Of a stretch of 64,000 nucleotides of DNA, positions 7,600 to 16,523 are shown piece after piece; the stretch's first letter is position 1; each line of letters begins with the position of its first letter. A program made the translations under genes and the position numbers. Below the pieces are notes generated by a model that saw nothing but the letters and a program-made list of their open reading frames with translations, did not search any database and was not told the origin of the DNA. The stretch covers positions 89,091 through 153,090 of the forward strand of contig JAAXIB010000014.1 in assembly GCA_012270585.1 (NCBI GenBank), in the 5' to 3' direction. The DNA is from Nitrospirales bacterium (lineage in GTDB: Bacteria > Nitrospirota > Nitrospiria > Nitrospirales > UBA8639).

Positions 7600-8474
7600 G
7601 CCGTTTTGTTGACATCGCCGGCCTGGTCAAAGGTGCCGCACAAGGCGAAGGGCTCGGTAACACATTCCTGGCCAACATCCGGAAAGTGGACGCGATTCTG
7701 CACATGGTCCGTCTCTTTCAGGATGACAACGTCGGGCACACGTTAGGCAACATCGACCCGAAGAGGGACGTCGAGGTGATCGAGACCGAATTAATGCTGG
7801 CCGATCTCGAAAGCCTCACGAAACAATTCGACAAAGTCTCGGGCAAGGCAAGATCCGGGGACGCGGGATCAAAAGCTGCACTGGAATTACTCAAGATCCT
7901 GAAAAAAGGTCTCGAAGAAGGCAAACCTGCACGGAGACTTGGTCTTGAAACCGACAGCCTCAAACCTTTCTTCCTGTTGACCGCAAAACCCGTCCTGTAC
8001 GTCGGCAATACCGACGAGAACCCGGACCCGGCCGTTGTGGATGATTTTCAAACGTTGGTCCAAAAACGTGAGGCGGAATCGGTCGTGCTCTGCGGCAAAC
8101 TGGAAAGTGAACTGGCCGAGTTGTCAGGCGAGGACCGCTACCTGTTCATGGCTGACCTGGGCATGAAACACAGCGGCCTGGAACGGGTCATCGTGGCTGC
8201 GTACAAAACGCTGGGGCTCTGCTCGTATTTCACCGGAGGCCCTAAAGAAGTCCGGGCGTGGACGATTCCCGTGGGGACGAAAGCACCTCAAGCCGCCGGC
8301 GTGATCCACTCCGACTTCGAGAAAGGATTTATCAAAGCCGACGTCTACGGCTTTACGGACCTGGATCAATACGAGTCAGAGCAAACGCTCCGAGAGAAAG
8401 GCCTGATCCGCTCGGAGGGCAGAGACTACGTGGTGCAAGACGGCGACGTGTGTCATTTCAAGTTTAATGTTTAA
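7404..8474 (+). CDS. ychF: redox-regulated ATPase YchF (OBG-family)
   Basis: 356 residues, close to the roughly 363 usual for YchF/OLA1. P-loop GLPNVGKST is at residues 7-15, the G3-like segment DIAGLVKGA follows, and NTDE in YVGNTDEN fits the YchF NxxE motif that favours ATP over GTP. A C-terminal TGS domain ends the protein ([20 protein letters not shown]...VCHFKFNV). The family binds ribosomes and affects translation and oxidative-stress responses. The start has AGGA nine to ten bases upstream. The first 65 codons lie within the right direct repeat, so the island insertion left the gene complete but changed its upstream DNA. Confidence 0.95.
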   Translation: MEIGIVGLPNVGKSTIFNALTAGDAAASNYPFTTIEPNLGVVPVPDSRLARLTDLFKPQKTIPAFCRFVDIAGLVKGAAQGEGLGNTFLANIRKVDAILHMVRLFQDDNVGHTLGNIDPKRDVEVIETELMLADLESLTKQFDKVSGKARSGDAGSKAALELLKILKKGLEEGKPARRLGLETDSLKPFFLLTAKPVLYVGNTDENPDPAVVDDFQTLVQKREAESVVLCGKLESELAELSGEDRYLFMADLGMKHSGLERVIVAAYKTLGLCSYFTGGPKEVRAWTIPVGTKAPQAAGVIHSDFEKGFIKADVYGFTDLDQYESEQTLREKGLIRSEGRDYVVQDGDVCHFKFNV

Positions 8475-8518
8475 GGACTCTTGGGGGGTACGTCTTTCGA
8501 ATCGATCGTTTCTCCTGC

Positions 8519-9124
8519 CTACAATACAGTCTCAGGGCCTTTTGGTCTCCAGGCCATGGCTAAGGCTCGGGCTTCTTCAATCTGAGCGGGCGTCATCTCC
8601 TGTTCCAGCATGGACAAGGCTTCTATCGCCGGGTCCATCCCCTGTTCCGCCGCAAGGAAGGCCCATTGATAGGCCTGAATGTAATCCTGCTCGACGCCTT
8701 CGCCCTTGTAGAACATCAGCCCCACGTGATTCTGTCCTGCCGCGTTGCCCTGTTCAGCCGCCCTCAGAAACCACCGAAACGCCGTGGCATAATCTTTCGG
8801 AACACCCAGGCCATAACGGTAGAGTAATCCCAGGTTACTTTGCGCGCTCGGATGACCCTGGTCGGCCGCCAACCGGTACCAGTATCGGGCCGTCTCAAAA
8901 TCCTGTGCGACGCCCTGCCCCCATCGATACATAAATCCCACCATGTTTTGGGCCTCGGCATCACCCCGGGAAGCAAGCGGGGTCCATTCCCGCATGGCGG
9001 TTTCGTAATCCTGCGCCAGATACGCATCTTCGCCCAGACGGAAATCCGCCCAGGACAGAGAACCACCGATCAGCACCCACCCAATGGAGAGAGCTATGGT
9101 TTTCCAACTGAGCATGTTTTTCAT
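8519..9124 (-). CDS. secreted Sel1-repeat (SLR/TPR-like) protein
   Basis: 201 residues. An N-terminal signal peptide ends near SLSWA. About four Sel1-type repeats of roughly 36 residues follow, recognisable as A..G...A...LG..Y..G.GV..D...A..W...AA (for example RYGLGVPKDYATAFRWFLRAA). Sel1 repeats form helical scaffolds for protein-protein contacts, here presumably in the periplasm. The ATG at 9124 has a GAGGAGCC ribosome site. It converges on ychF with a 44-bp gap and no clear terminator. The partner is unknown. Confidence 0.75.
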   Translation of the reverse strand: MKNMLSWKTIALSIGWVLIGGSLSWADFRLGEDAYLAQDYETAMREWTPLASRGDAEAQNMVGFMYRWGQGVAQDFETARYWYRLAADQGHPSAQSNLGLLYRYGLGVPKDYATAFRWFLRAAEQGNAAGQNHVGLMFYKGEGVEQDYIQAYQWAFLAAEQGMDPAIEALSMLEQEMTPAQIEEARALAMAWRPKGPETVL

Positions 9125-9300
9125 CGTGGTTGGCTCCTCGCGGCTGCTATCCGCCGGCCCATGTCGGCAATCCCTTGTTTATCACAGCTTACCCTTTCCG
9201 TTCTCTATAGTATACTTCAAATTTTTTGCTTGAGATTTTTTGCTTTTACTCTTTACTCATCGTGACGGGAATGGCATAAAAAGGCAGTTGAGGCAATCTT

Positions 9301-9615
9301 ATGTCCTTACGTATCCACGCCGAAGCCCTGTACGATTCGCTGAAACCGTTATTGGGCAATCATGATCCCAGCCGGATACGGATGAAGCTGGAGCGGGAAC
9401 TCCGCCATATGATCCCGAACTGGACGGACAAAACTCCTGATTGTCCGGGATGGTACTGGTTTAAGCCACAAGGGATCGCTGAACCTCAGCTCCTCCTCGT
9501 GGAACATGGCCGTATCGATACCAAACTCATGGCCGATTTGGGCCCTCCGAACAATTTAGTGGACGTTCAACGCATGAAAGGGCTTTGGGCAGGCCCCCTG
9601 CTTCCTCCCACGTAA
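9301..9615 (+). CDS. hypothetical protein, 104 residues
   Basis: No family recognised. The sequence is soluble-looking, with an N-terminal helix (IHAEALYDSLKPLL) and a compact central part (CPGWYWFKPQG...LLLVEHGRID). It has no signal peptide or membrane segment. It stops one base before the DUF2891 gene starts, so the two are almost certainly co-translated. An AT-rich stretch with TATAGTATACTTC at about 9206-9218 precedes it and may hold the promoter. Confidence 0.55.
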   Translation: MSLRIHAEALYDSLKPLLGNHDPSRIRMKLERELRHMIPNWTDKTPDCPGWYWFKPQGIAEPQLLLVEHGRIDTKLMADLGPPNNLVDVQRMKGLWAGPLLPPT

Positions 9616-9616
9616 G

Positions 9617-10582
9617 ATGACGTTCTGCCACACAGACCACTTACCCACCTCTTGGGAATCGTTCTGCGCATCCCGACTCGACTACCTTTCCGCCCTGGCC
9701 GTCCCTATTGCCCAGGGCATCACGCGCCAGGATACCACTCATCCCGCGTTTCGTGGTTGCATTGACTGGCATTCCTGTATCCACGGACTCTATGCCTTGG
9801 GAACCATATCCCGGTTGACGGAAGAACCCCGGTGGAGCGACCTCGCCGAATCCTTGCTCATTCCTGAAAAATTGAACCAGGAATTGTCCTGTATCCGGAA
9901 CGGCGAGTTGGACCGGGAACTCCCCTATGGATACGCGTGGTTTCTGAAACTTGCGCAAGATCGCGAGCGATTTTTTCAGAAAGACGATTTGCGGGCAATC
10001 GCCGCGGAACTGGCCGGACGACTTGAAGCGTGGATCTTTTCCTTAACCAAAAGTGAAATTTTGACTTATGCCCAACACCGCGCCTATGGCAACGTCTCCT
10101 GGGCCGTGTTGAACGTATGGGAGTGGGCCCAATGGAACAATGAGATGGAATTGGCTGAAGCATTGTCTGCGTTTACACGCGAGCAATTACTTCCCCTCGA
10201 TCAGGCCCTCTCACCCTCCTTCGACCACCTGACCGATGAATTCTTCCCGGCCGCACTGCAACGCATGCGAGCGATTCTCACCATCCTTCCTCGCAACGAG
10301 ACCGCCACCTGGATAAGCGCGTACCTTGCACAAGACTTGCAGTTGGAACCCGTCCACCGCCCGGCCTTCCCGCATTCCGCCGGACTCAATTTCAGTCGTT
10401 GCTGGGGGTTATGGGATCTCTTTCGATACACGCGTAATCCCCGATATCGCGACCAATACGTTCGGCACTTTGTCACGCAGATAAACCATCCTGAATATTG
10501 GCGTGACGATTATAAACACTACGGTCATTGGGTAGCTCAGTTCGGGGTCTATGCGCTCGCACTCAGTCTGGACAACACCTAG
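9617..10582 (+). CDS. DUF2891 family protein
   Basis: 321 residues. The segment HPAFRGCIDWHSCIHGLYAL (about residues 47-66) is the DUF2891 hallmark (HPAF.GC.DWHS..HG.WAL). A mostly helical body with conserved aromatic/His patches follows, such as HRPAFPHSAGLNFSRCWGLW and DYKHYGHWVAQFGVYAL. The layout resembles alpha/alpha-barrel enzymes of the glycoside-hydrolase or lyase type. No reaction is established for the family to my knowledge. There is no signal peptide. It sits one base downstream of the 104-residue protein gene. Confidence 0.75.
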   Translation: MTFCHTDHLPTSWESFCASRLDYLSALAVPIAQGITRQDTTHPAFRGCIDWHSCIHGLYALGTISRLTEEPRWSDLAESLLIPEKLNQELSCIRNGELDRELPYGYAWFLKLAQDRERFFQKDDLRAIAAELAGRLEAWIFSLTKSEILTYAQHRAYGNVSWAVLNVWEWAQWNNEMELAEALSAFTREQLLPLDQALSPSFDHLTDEFFPAALQRMRAILTILPRNETATWISAYLAQDLQLEPVHRPAFPHSAGLNFSRCWGLWDLFRYTRNPRYRDQYVRHFVTQINHPEYWRDDYKHYGHWVAQFGVYALALSLDNT

Positions 10583-10751
10583 CGTTCCCTGCGCCATGTG
10601 CCGGTTGACAATTGGTTTTGCCGGTCGGTAGAAATTCAGCTTTGCAAAAGGAAGACCTTTTCTTCTTCCCGCACGTTCAATGCGGATCAGGCGACTTGAA
10701 ACTTCCTTGATCTGAGATCATCTTCTTTTCGCTCTTCACGGAGTCTTTTTC

Positions 10752-11315
10752 ATGCCAATCAACGCACTACGGAAACCGGGAGCCAGGATGAGCCTCAAGG
10801 AAGCGCTCGAACGGGTGGAAAAACTCAAACGAATGGCTGCGAGCAGCAACCCTCACGAAGCGGCCGTGGCCACCGCGCGACTCAAAGCCTTTGACGTCAA
10901 TACCGCACGGACCCCTCAACCGAAAGACTCTGAAACCGTGCCTATCACGGAAACCGGCGAGAGCGGATCTTCCAATCAGAAGGTCGAGGTTCTCGATGAG
11001 TTACCCGTGATTCCCTACAAGGAATTGGGGGAATTGGAAGTGGAGCAGCCACCCGAAACATCGTCGGTGAATTGGGACGTGCTTCATGCAGAATTGCTCG
11101 AACGGGCTCAACAGATCGGCGCCAACGCCATTGTCAATATTCAAATCAAGGGAACGATCCAGCAAAAAATCCTGACGGGGACGGCACTCAAATATCTTTC
11201 GCCACAAGAAATCCTGGACATCCAGGCGGCCAACAAATTGGACGAAGACGAGAAAGCTTACCGGGAAGCGCAAAAGGAACGACGTGACGAAGATTGGGCT
11301 CCTCCCGTTGGGTAA
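10752..11315 (+). CDS. hypothetical protein with a YbjQ-like C-terminal segment
   Basis: 187 residues. The N-terminal 45 residues form a basic helix pair (LKEALERVEKLKRMAA...AAVATARLKAF) reminiscent of the start of DUF2786 proteins. A disordered linker follows. The segment from about 110 to 165 (IPYKELGELE...ERAQQIGANAIVNIQIKGT...LTGTALKY) resembles YbjQ/UPF0145-type domains, where A..LGANA and GTA are conserved. The C-terminal tail is charged. It is cytoplasmic by appearance. The function is unknown and both domain comparisons are tentative. Confidence 0.5.
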   Translation: MPINALRKPGARMSLKEALERVEKLKRMAASSNPHEAAVATARLKAFDVNTARTPQPKDSETVPITETGESGSSNQKVEVLDELPVIPYKELGELEVEQPPETSSVNWDVLHAELLERAQQIGANAIVNIQIKGTIQQKILTGTALKYLSPQEILDIQAANKLDEDEKAYREAQKERRDEDWAPPVG

Positions 11316-11330
11316 ACGTCCGTTCGTTCG

Positions 11331-11350
11331 GGACGGCAGAGGGGCCGTCC
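11331..11350. repeat. small hairpin, REP-like
   Basis: GGACGGC and GCCGTCC pair across a six-base loop, followed by CCTACC. It lies 15 bases after the preceding stop codon and could act as a terminator, but it lacks a T-run. The style (GGGAC...GTCCCCTACC) resembles the hairpins at 21769 and 27957. Confidence 0.4.
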
Positions 11351-11473
11351 CCTACCATCCAGGTGCATTCGTCCGGTAAAGTGTGGCAAGATTGAAGCCT
11401 CGGGGAAACGAGACGTTCTCCGGTGCTGAATTCACCGGAAGGAACGATGTGACGAGAACCGGAGCGACACCTG

Positions 11474-13126
11474 GTGGACTTTCAATATCAGGAAATCTTC
11501 GAGCACGGTGTGGATGCAACGACGTATCGCAAGTTGACGTCGGACCACGTCGCCACCACTATTTTCGAGGGGCAGGAAATCCTCACCGTTCAGCCCGAAG
11601 CCCTCACGCTCCTGGCTCGTGAAGCAATGGATGACGTCGCGCATTTACTGCGAGCGAGTCACCTCAAACAATTGAGCGATATTCTGGACGACCCCGAAGC
11701 CTCAAATAACGATCGCTTCGTCGCCTTGGAACTGCTTAAAAATGCCAACATCGCCGCCGGGCGAGTGCTGCCGGGTTGCCAGGACACCGGCACGGCGATC
11801 GCCGTCGGGTACAAGGGACAACAGGTGTTCACCACCAGCAATGACGCCGAGGCGCTGTCGCGCGGCATTTATGAAGCCTACGCGCAACGCCACCTGCGCT
11901 ATTCGCAGATGGCGCCCCTCGATATGTATACCGAGAAAAATACCGGCACGAACCTCCCGGCTCAGATCGAGCTCTATGCCGAATCCGGCGCGGAATACCG
12001 TTTCCTGTTTATCGCCAAAGGCGGAGGGTCGGCGAATAAAACCTTTTTATATCAGGAGACCAAAGCCCTGCTGAATCCGAAATCCCTGCTCTCCTTTGTC
12101 GCGGAGAAAATCCGCACGATCGGGACCTCGGCCTGCCCGCCTTATCACCTGGCCATCGTCATCGGAGGCCTGTCCGCGGAGTTCACCTTGAAGACGGTCA
12201 AACTCGCGAGTTGTCATTATTTCGATGATCTCCCCACGTCCGGAAACCATTTGGGACGCGCGTTTCGTGACCTCGACACCGAACGAGAGATTTTGCGACT
12301 CTGCTCTGAAACCGGCATCGGCGCCCAATTCGGCGGCAAATATTTCGCACACGACGTACGGGTCATTCGCCTCCCCCGACATGGTGCGTCCTGCCCCGTT
12401 GGCCTGGGTGTCTCCTGCTCGGCCGACCGGCAAGTCCTGGGGAAAATTACCAAAGACGGGGTCTTCCTCGAACAACTTGAAACGAATCCCGCGCAATATC
12501 TCCCTGACGTCGGCGAAAAGGACCTGGACGAGAAAGTCGTCAAGATCGACCTGAACCGGCCGATGTCGGCAATCCTTTCAGAATTACGTGAACATCCGAT
12601 AGCCACACGTTTGTCGCTGACCGGACCCATTGTCGTCGCGCGAGACATCGCTCACGCCAAGCTGAAAGAACAACTGGATGCCGGAAAGGGGCTTCCCGAG
12701 TATTTTAAAAATCACGTTGTCTACTACGCCGGTCCCGCTAAAAAACCCGAAGGCTATGCCTCGGGGTCTTTTGGCCCCACGACCGCCGGGCGCATGGATT
12801 CTTACGTGGATCTATTTCAGGCCGAAGGGGCCAGCATGGTCATGCTGGCAAAAGGCAACCGTTCCCAACAGGTGCGCGAGGCCTGCCGGAAGCATGGAGG
12901 ATTCTATCTGGGATCCATCGGTGGACCTGCTGCACGGCTGGCCGAACACAGCATCAAAAAAGTTGAAGTCCTGGAGTTCGAAGATCTTGGTATGGAAGCG
13001 GTGTGGAAAATCCAGGTCGAGGACTTCCCGGCCTTCATCGTCATCAATCACAAAGGCCAGGATTTTTACGCCGACCTCGACGCCCAACACCCGCTGGTTC
13101 AACTCGGCAACCAAGCAAAACCATAG
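11474..13126 (+). CDS. fumA: fumarate hydratase, class I (iron-sulfur)
   Basis: 550 residues, the full length of a class I fumarase with alpha and beta parts in one chain. It interconverts fumarate and malate in the TCA cycle. Likely 4Fe-4S ligands are visible in [28 protein letters not shown] and [13 protein letters not shown], matching the three conserved cysteines of FumA/FumB. The beta part contains [20 protein letters not shown] and the [10 protein letters not shown] segment. The start is GTG at 11474 with GGAG eleven bases upstream. Class I enzymes are oxygen-sensitive, which fits an organism that tolerates low oxygen. Confidence 0.93.
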   Translation: MDFQYQEIFEHGVDATTYRKLTSDHVATTIFEGQEILTVQPEALTLLAREAMDDVAHLLRASHLKQLSDILDDPEASNNDRFVALELLKNANIAAGRVLPGCQDTGTAIAVGYKGQQVFTTSNDAEALSRGIYEAYAQRHLRYSQMAPLDMYTEKNTGTNLPAQIELYAESGAEYRFLFIAKGGGSANKTFLYQETKALLNPKSLLSFVAEKIRTIGTSACPPYHLAIVIGGLSAEFTLKTVKLASCHYFDDLPTSGNHLGRAFRDLDTEREILRLCSETGIGAQFGGKYFAHDVRVIRLPRHGASCPVGLGVSCSADRQVLGKITKDGVFLEQLETNPAQYLPDVGEKDLDEKVVKIDLNRPMSAILSELREHPIATRLSLTGPIVVARDIAHAKLKEQLDAGKGLPEYFKNHVVYYAGPAKKPEGYASGSFGPTTAGRMDSYVDLFQAEGASMVMLAKGNRSQQVREACRKHGGFYLGSIGGPAARLAEHSIKKVEVLEFEDLGMEAVWKIQVEDFPAFIVINHKGQDFYADLDAQHPLVQLGNQAKP

Positions 13127-13374
13127 AGACAACCCCGGCGGCTCGCTCATTCGACGAGGGCTCTGTTGTCTTCCCGGAAAAAATATGTTACTGTGTATAC
13201 TTCCAAAGATGGTGGCCTGCGTTGGACTACAACAACATGGCCATTTATTAATCGAGGTTGCAATCGGAAATCTGATCGAAAGCTGACCCAAGCCGCCTTT
13301 CTCCAGTCGCGTCTTCGGCCCTCCTTTCCTGTTTTTCGAGTGTCAAGCCCCAATACTTTCAAAGGAGTAGTTTT

Positions 13375-13692
13375 ATGACGTTTAAAATTTACGTGGGCGG
13401 ATTGCCATATCCGACGACCGAAACGGAGTTGACGGATCTGTTTGTCCAACATGGCAACGTGGATTCGGCAAAAATCATCACCGACAAATACACCGGCCGA
13501 TCCCGGGGTTTCGGTTTTGTCGAAATGCCCTCGGAAGAAGAAGGCAAAGCAGCCATTGCGGCGCTGAACGGCACCCAATTGGACGGCCGTACTTTAACCG
13601 TGAATCAAGCCCGGCCTCAAGAAGCAAGGTCAGGGGGACGCGGTGGCGTCGGTGGGTTTGGCGGCCGTGGCGGACGACACGATCGCTCATAA
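13375..13692 (+). CDS. RRM-domain RNA-binding protein
   Basis: 105 residues. One RNA-recognition motif spans about residues 2-80, with RNP2 IYVGGLPY and RNP1 RGFGFVEM both intact. A short Gly/Arg-rich tail (GGRGGVGGFGGRGGRHDRS) follows. This matches the small bacterial RRM proteins seen in cyanobacteria and Nitrospirota, usually linked to RNA chaperoning and cold response. AAAGGAG lies eight to nine bases before the ATG. The 248-bp upstream gap leaves room for a long 5' leader, which could carry temperature-dependent control, although no structure is proven here. Confidence 0.9.
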   Translation: MTFKIYVGGLPYPTTETELTDLFVQHGNVDSAKIITDKYTGRSRGFGFVEMPSEEEGKAAIAALNGTQLDGRTLTVNQARPQEARSGGRGGVGGFGGRGGRHDRS

Positions 13693-13859
13693 CGCTATCA
13701 GAGAGAGAGGGGGCGGGCTTCAGCCTTCTCCCTTTCGCCTCTCATCGTAGTAGGCCTGCAAGGCTGTTTCTAACACCCAGCCCCCAAATTTTTCGTGCCT
13801 CGTGAATCTTGACACCCGGCGGGGTCTTGCCCTATGCTTGCGCCAAGGTGACTGATGTC

Positions 13860-14159
13860 ATGACTCGTCTATCACGCACCGTACTCATTCTCGGGGTTCT
13901 TGCCTGTTTCCTGGTCATGAGTGGGGTGGTCTCCAGCCAGGCTGCAGCTCATTCCCTTCACCATGTTCACCATAATGCGGCCACCCATTCGACTATTCTC
14001 TGCTCCCTTATGTGTGCGACGGGCCAGGTGGTCAGCATTGCCGAACCCGTTTTTGATGCCCCGCTCACCGTTTTACACGCTATAGAAGTTTCCATTGTTC
14101 ATCCTGTCACGCTTACCGTTCCAACGCTTCGCTTTTCTCGCGGCCCTCCCCGTTTCTAG
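13860..14159 (+). CDS. small His-rich exported protein, DUF2946-like
   Basis: About 99 residues from the ATG at 13860 (AAGGTG upstream). An N-terminal hydrophobic signal segment (VLILGVLACFLVMSGVV) is followed by a histidine cluster (HSLHHVHHNAATHS) and a CSLMC motif. This resembles DUF2946-type proteins found near copper or heavy-metal genes. The protein may bind metal in the periplasm. The neighbouring Met/His-rich outer-membrane protein and cupredoxin-like protein support a metal-handling unit. The family assignment is by pattern only. Confidence 0.5.
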   Translation: MTRLSRTVLILGVLACFLVMSGVVSSQAAAHSLHHVHHNAATHSTILCSLMCATGQVVSIAEPVFDAPLTVLHAIEVSIVHPVTLTVPTLRFSRGPPRF

Positions 14160-14181
14160 GCCTTTCCTTTAACAAGTTGCA

Positions 14182-14220
14182 ACGTTTTTCCGTCGAGGGA
14201 TAAGCCCTCCACGGAAACGT
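14182..14220 (+). terminator. hairpin after the His-rich protein gene
   Basis: ACGTTTTTCCGTCGAGGG pairs imperfectly with CCCTCCACGGAAACGT around an ATAAG loop, 22 bases after the stop codon. A short T-run follows. It is likely a transcription terminator or attenuator before the outer-membrane protein gene. Confidence 0.5.
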
Positions 14221-14313
14221 CGTTTGCTACAATTTCAAACGGAAGGCTTGATGACGCGCCTTGTAAGATTATGAAAGTCAGTTTCATTTATATTTGCGAA
14301 AAAAGGTTTGCAA

Positions 14314-15486
14314 ATGAACGGAGTACGGAACCCGGTGAAACCGGGAAGCATATTTTTGTTTTTTTTACTTTGCATGGCGTGGGCCGGCGCTCAAGGGGTT
14401 CACGCGGCTTTATTGGACGGCCTGCTTGATGGCGTCGAAGAGTCCCTGGCTGAGGGGTTGTCGAAAAAAGGAGAAAAACTGACTACGGGGAATTTTTACA
14501 CTGATGACAAGCCGAATGCGCATGCTCAGATCGGGATGATGGGAGATCACACGCATGAAGCGGGGGAAGTCATGTTCTCCTACCGCTTGATGCACATGTT
14601 CATGGAAGGGACTCGTTACGGAACCGACAGGCTGACCAAGGATGAAGTAACAAGACCGATGCGGCCCGTTCCATCAGGATATATCGTGGCGCCGGAATCC
14701 ATGCACATGTGGATGCACATGTTCGGGTTCATGTATGGATGGAATGATACCGTGACCCTGATGCTCATGGTACCGTACCTGAACAACAGTATGAATCATG
14801 TTACGCGCATGGGAGGGAAATTTACGACCCGTTCCGAAGGGTTTGGAGATATCCGATTCGGATCGCTCTGGCGGCTCTGGGCAGTCGAAGCCCCAAGCAT
14901 CGGGGCCCACCGGTTCCACTTCAACCTGTCGGTGAGTGTTCCGACGGGAGATATTGAACCAACGGACCGGACGCCACTGGAACCAAATGCTCGATTGCCT
15001 TATCCCATGCATCTTGGTTCAGGAACCTTCGATTTTTACCCTGGAATGACGTACGGAGGGGAAATGGGACCAGTCTCCTGGGGCATCCAAGCCATCGGCA
15101 CCCTGCGGGCAGGCAAAAACTCCAATGAGTTTTCCAGGGGTGATGTCTATGTCGTCAATACCCATGGTGCCTATGAAGTCATCAAAAATACGCTGAGCAG
15201 TTCGGTCCGTCTGAGTTGGAATCACTGGGAGGCCTATGATGGAATGGACCCCGACATTCGTACCAACCACCCGATGAATCAAATGAGGATCGTTCAAACG
15301 GCGTTTCCTGCCCTGCTTGGCGGGCAACGCCTGGATCTCCTGTTCGGCCTCAACGTCCTGTTCCCGGATTTTATGGGTCTGGAAAATCGACTCGCAGTGG
15401 AGGGTGGATTCCCGATCTACCAGTACCTAGACGGGCAGCTTGAGACCGATTCGATTGTGACGTTCGGATGGCAGGCGGTCTATTAA
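14314..15486 (+). CDS. Met/His-rich outer-membrane transporter-like protein
   Basis: About 390 residues. I chose the ATG at 14314 because AAGG lies seven bases upstream; a TTG two codons earlier is less likely. A signal peptide (FLFFLLCMAWAGAQGVHA) precedes a beta-rich body that ends in an aromatic residue (TFGWQAVY), as outer-membrane barrels do. The segment GMMGDHTHEAGEVMFSYRLM and the MHMWMHMFGFMYGW patch are unusually rich in Met and His. Similar proteins are annotated as putative transporters (FApF/phenol-pathway superfamily). The Met/His content suggests copper or another soft metal, but this is inference. Confidence 0.65.
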   Translation: MNGVRNPVKPGSIFLFFLLCMAWAGAQGVHAALLDGLLDGVEESLAEGLSKKGEKLTTGNFYTDDKPNAHAQIGMMGDHTHEAGEVMFSYRLMHMFMEGTRYGTDRLTKDEVTRPMRPVPSGYIVAPESMHMWMHMFGFMYGWNDTVTLMLMVPYLNNSMNHVTRMGGKFTTRSEGFGDIRFGSLWRLWAVEAPSIGAHRFHFNLSVSVPTGDIEPTDRTPLEPNARLPYPMHLGSGTFDFYPGMTYGGEMGPVSWGIQAIGTLRAGKNSNEFSRGDVYVVNTHGAYEVIKNTLSSSVRLSWNHWEAYDGMDPDIRTNHPMNQMRIVQTAFPALLGGQRLDLLFGLNVLFPDFMGLENRLAVEGGFPIYQYLDGQLETDSIVTFGWQAVY

Positions 15487-15545
15487 TTCGGGCCGCTTGT
15501 CGCAGAAAAAAGATGAGTGAAATATCCTCGAAAAGGAGACAGCAC

Positions 15546-16355
15546 ATGTGGCGCCGCATCCGTACAATAACCTGGTTCTCTCTTGTTGTGTTGTCGGGAT
15601 TTGCAGGTGTGGGATTCGCCTATGACGTGGTCGAGGTCAAAAACGGGGCAACCATCACGGGGAGGGTGACCTTCACGGGCACCCCCTCCCAGGCCCCAAG
15701 ACGGTTTGAGGTCCGGAACGGGCCTGAGGTGTGTGGACCGGAGCGCGTGCTGACCAAACTCGAAGTGTATAACGGCATGGTGAAAGGCGTCGTCATCGCA
15801 CTGGAAGGCGTGGAAAGAGGCAAGCCTTTTTCTTCGCATCACGACACAGCCACCGGACAGGGGCGCGGAGAATTTCAGTATGCCGGTGGAAACGCGTTGA
15901 ACCTGGGCGTTCGACTCGAAAAATGCAGCTTTGGCCCATTCACCGGCGTAATTGTGGCGGATGAGGCCGTCCAATTCGTCAATCACGATTCCATCAAACA
16001 CACGCTTCATACGTATGCGTTAAAAGGTCGGAAAGCAAAAATCCTGAGAACTCTGCACACGCAGAGTCTTCGAGCCCGGAGGCAGACGGAAAAAGTCTTT
16101 CCTGCCAAAAAACTGCGTCGCGCCGTTGCCGTGGGCTTGACCTGTGATCGTCACGACTTTATGGAAAATTGGCTGTACGTGGTCAAGAATCCCTATCACG
16201 CGATCTCAGATGAATCAGGGAACTTCCATATCGGCCAAGTTCCGCCTGGCGACTATAATCTGGTGGCATGGCACCCCGTGCTCGGCATGAAAGAACAACG
16301 CGTGACGGTTTCTCCAAATGGTCGTCTCCCGGTCGATTTTGAATTTGTGAAATAA
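15546..16355 (+). CDS. exported cupredoxin-like protein with carboxypeptidase-regulatory-like domain
   Basis: About 269 residues from the ATG at 15546 (AAAAGGAGA upstream); an in-frame upstream extension overlaps the previous gene and lacks a better ribosome site. A signal peptide ends near GVGFAYD. Residues about 25-60 look like a beta domain (GATITGRVTFTG). VQFVNHDSIKHTLH and CDRHDFM give His plus C-x2-H-x2-M, the type 1 copper ligand pattern of cupredoxins. The end (GNFHIGQVPPGDYNLVAWHP) is typical of carboxypeptidase-regulatory-like folds. It is probably a periplasmic copper protein working with the upstream outer-membrane gene. Confidence 0.65.
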   Translation: MWRRIRTITWFSLVVLSGFAGVGFAYDVVEVKNGATITGRVTFTGTPSQAPRRFEVRNGPEVCGPERVLTKLEVYNGMVKGVVIALEGVERGKPFSSHHDTATGQGRGEFQYAGGNALNLGVRLEKCSFGPFTGVIVADEAVQFVNHDSIKHTLHTYALKGRKAKILRTLHTQSLRARRQTEKVFPAKKLRRAVAVGLTCDRHDFMENWLYVVKNPYHAISDESGNFHIGQVPPGDYNLVAWHPVLGMKEQRVTVSPNGRLPVDFEFVK

Positions 16356-16523
16356 CGTGTCGCGGCGTACCCACCGTCGGCCTGCCTGAACGCCGAACGT
16401 TCTTGTTTCCCCGCCCCGGCTCAATTCCCAAAACGGCTTCCCCCGTGAACTTGCTTGGGTGTTTCAACCGGCAGGAATGTGCTAAGTTCCATCGTTTGAA
16501 AATAAACGCAGAAAGGAGAACCC

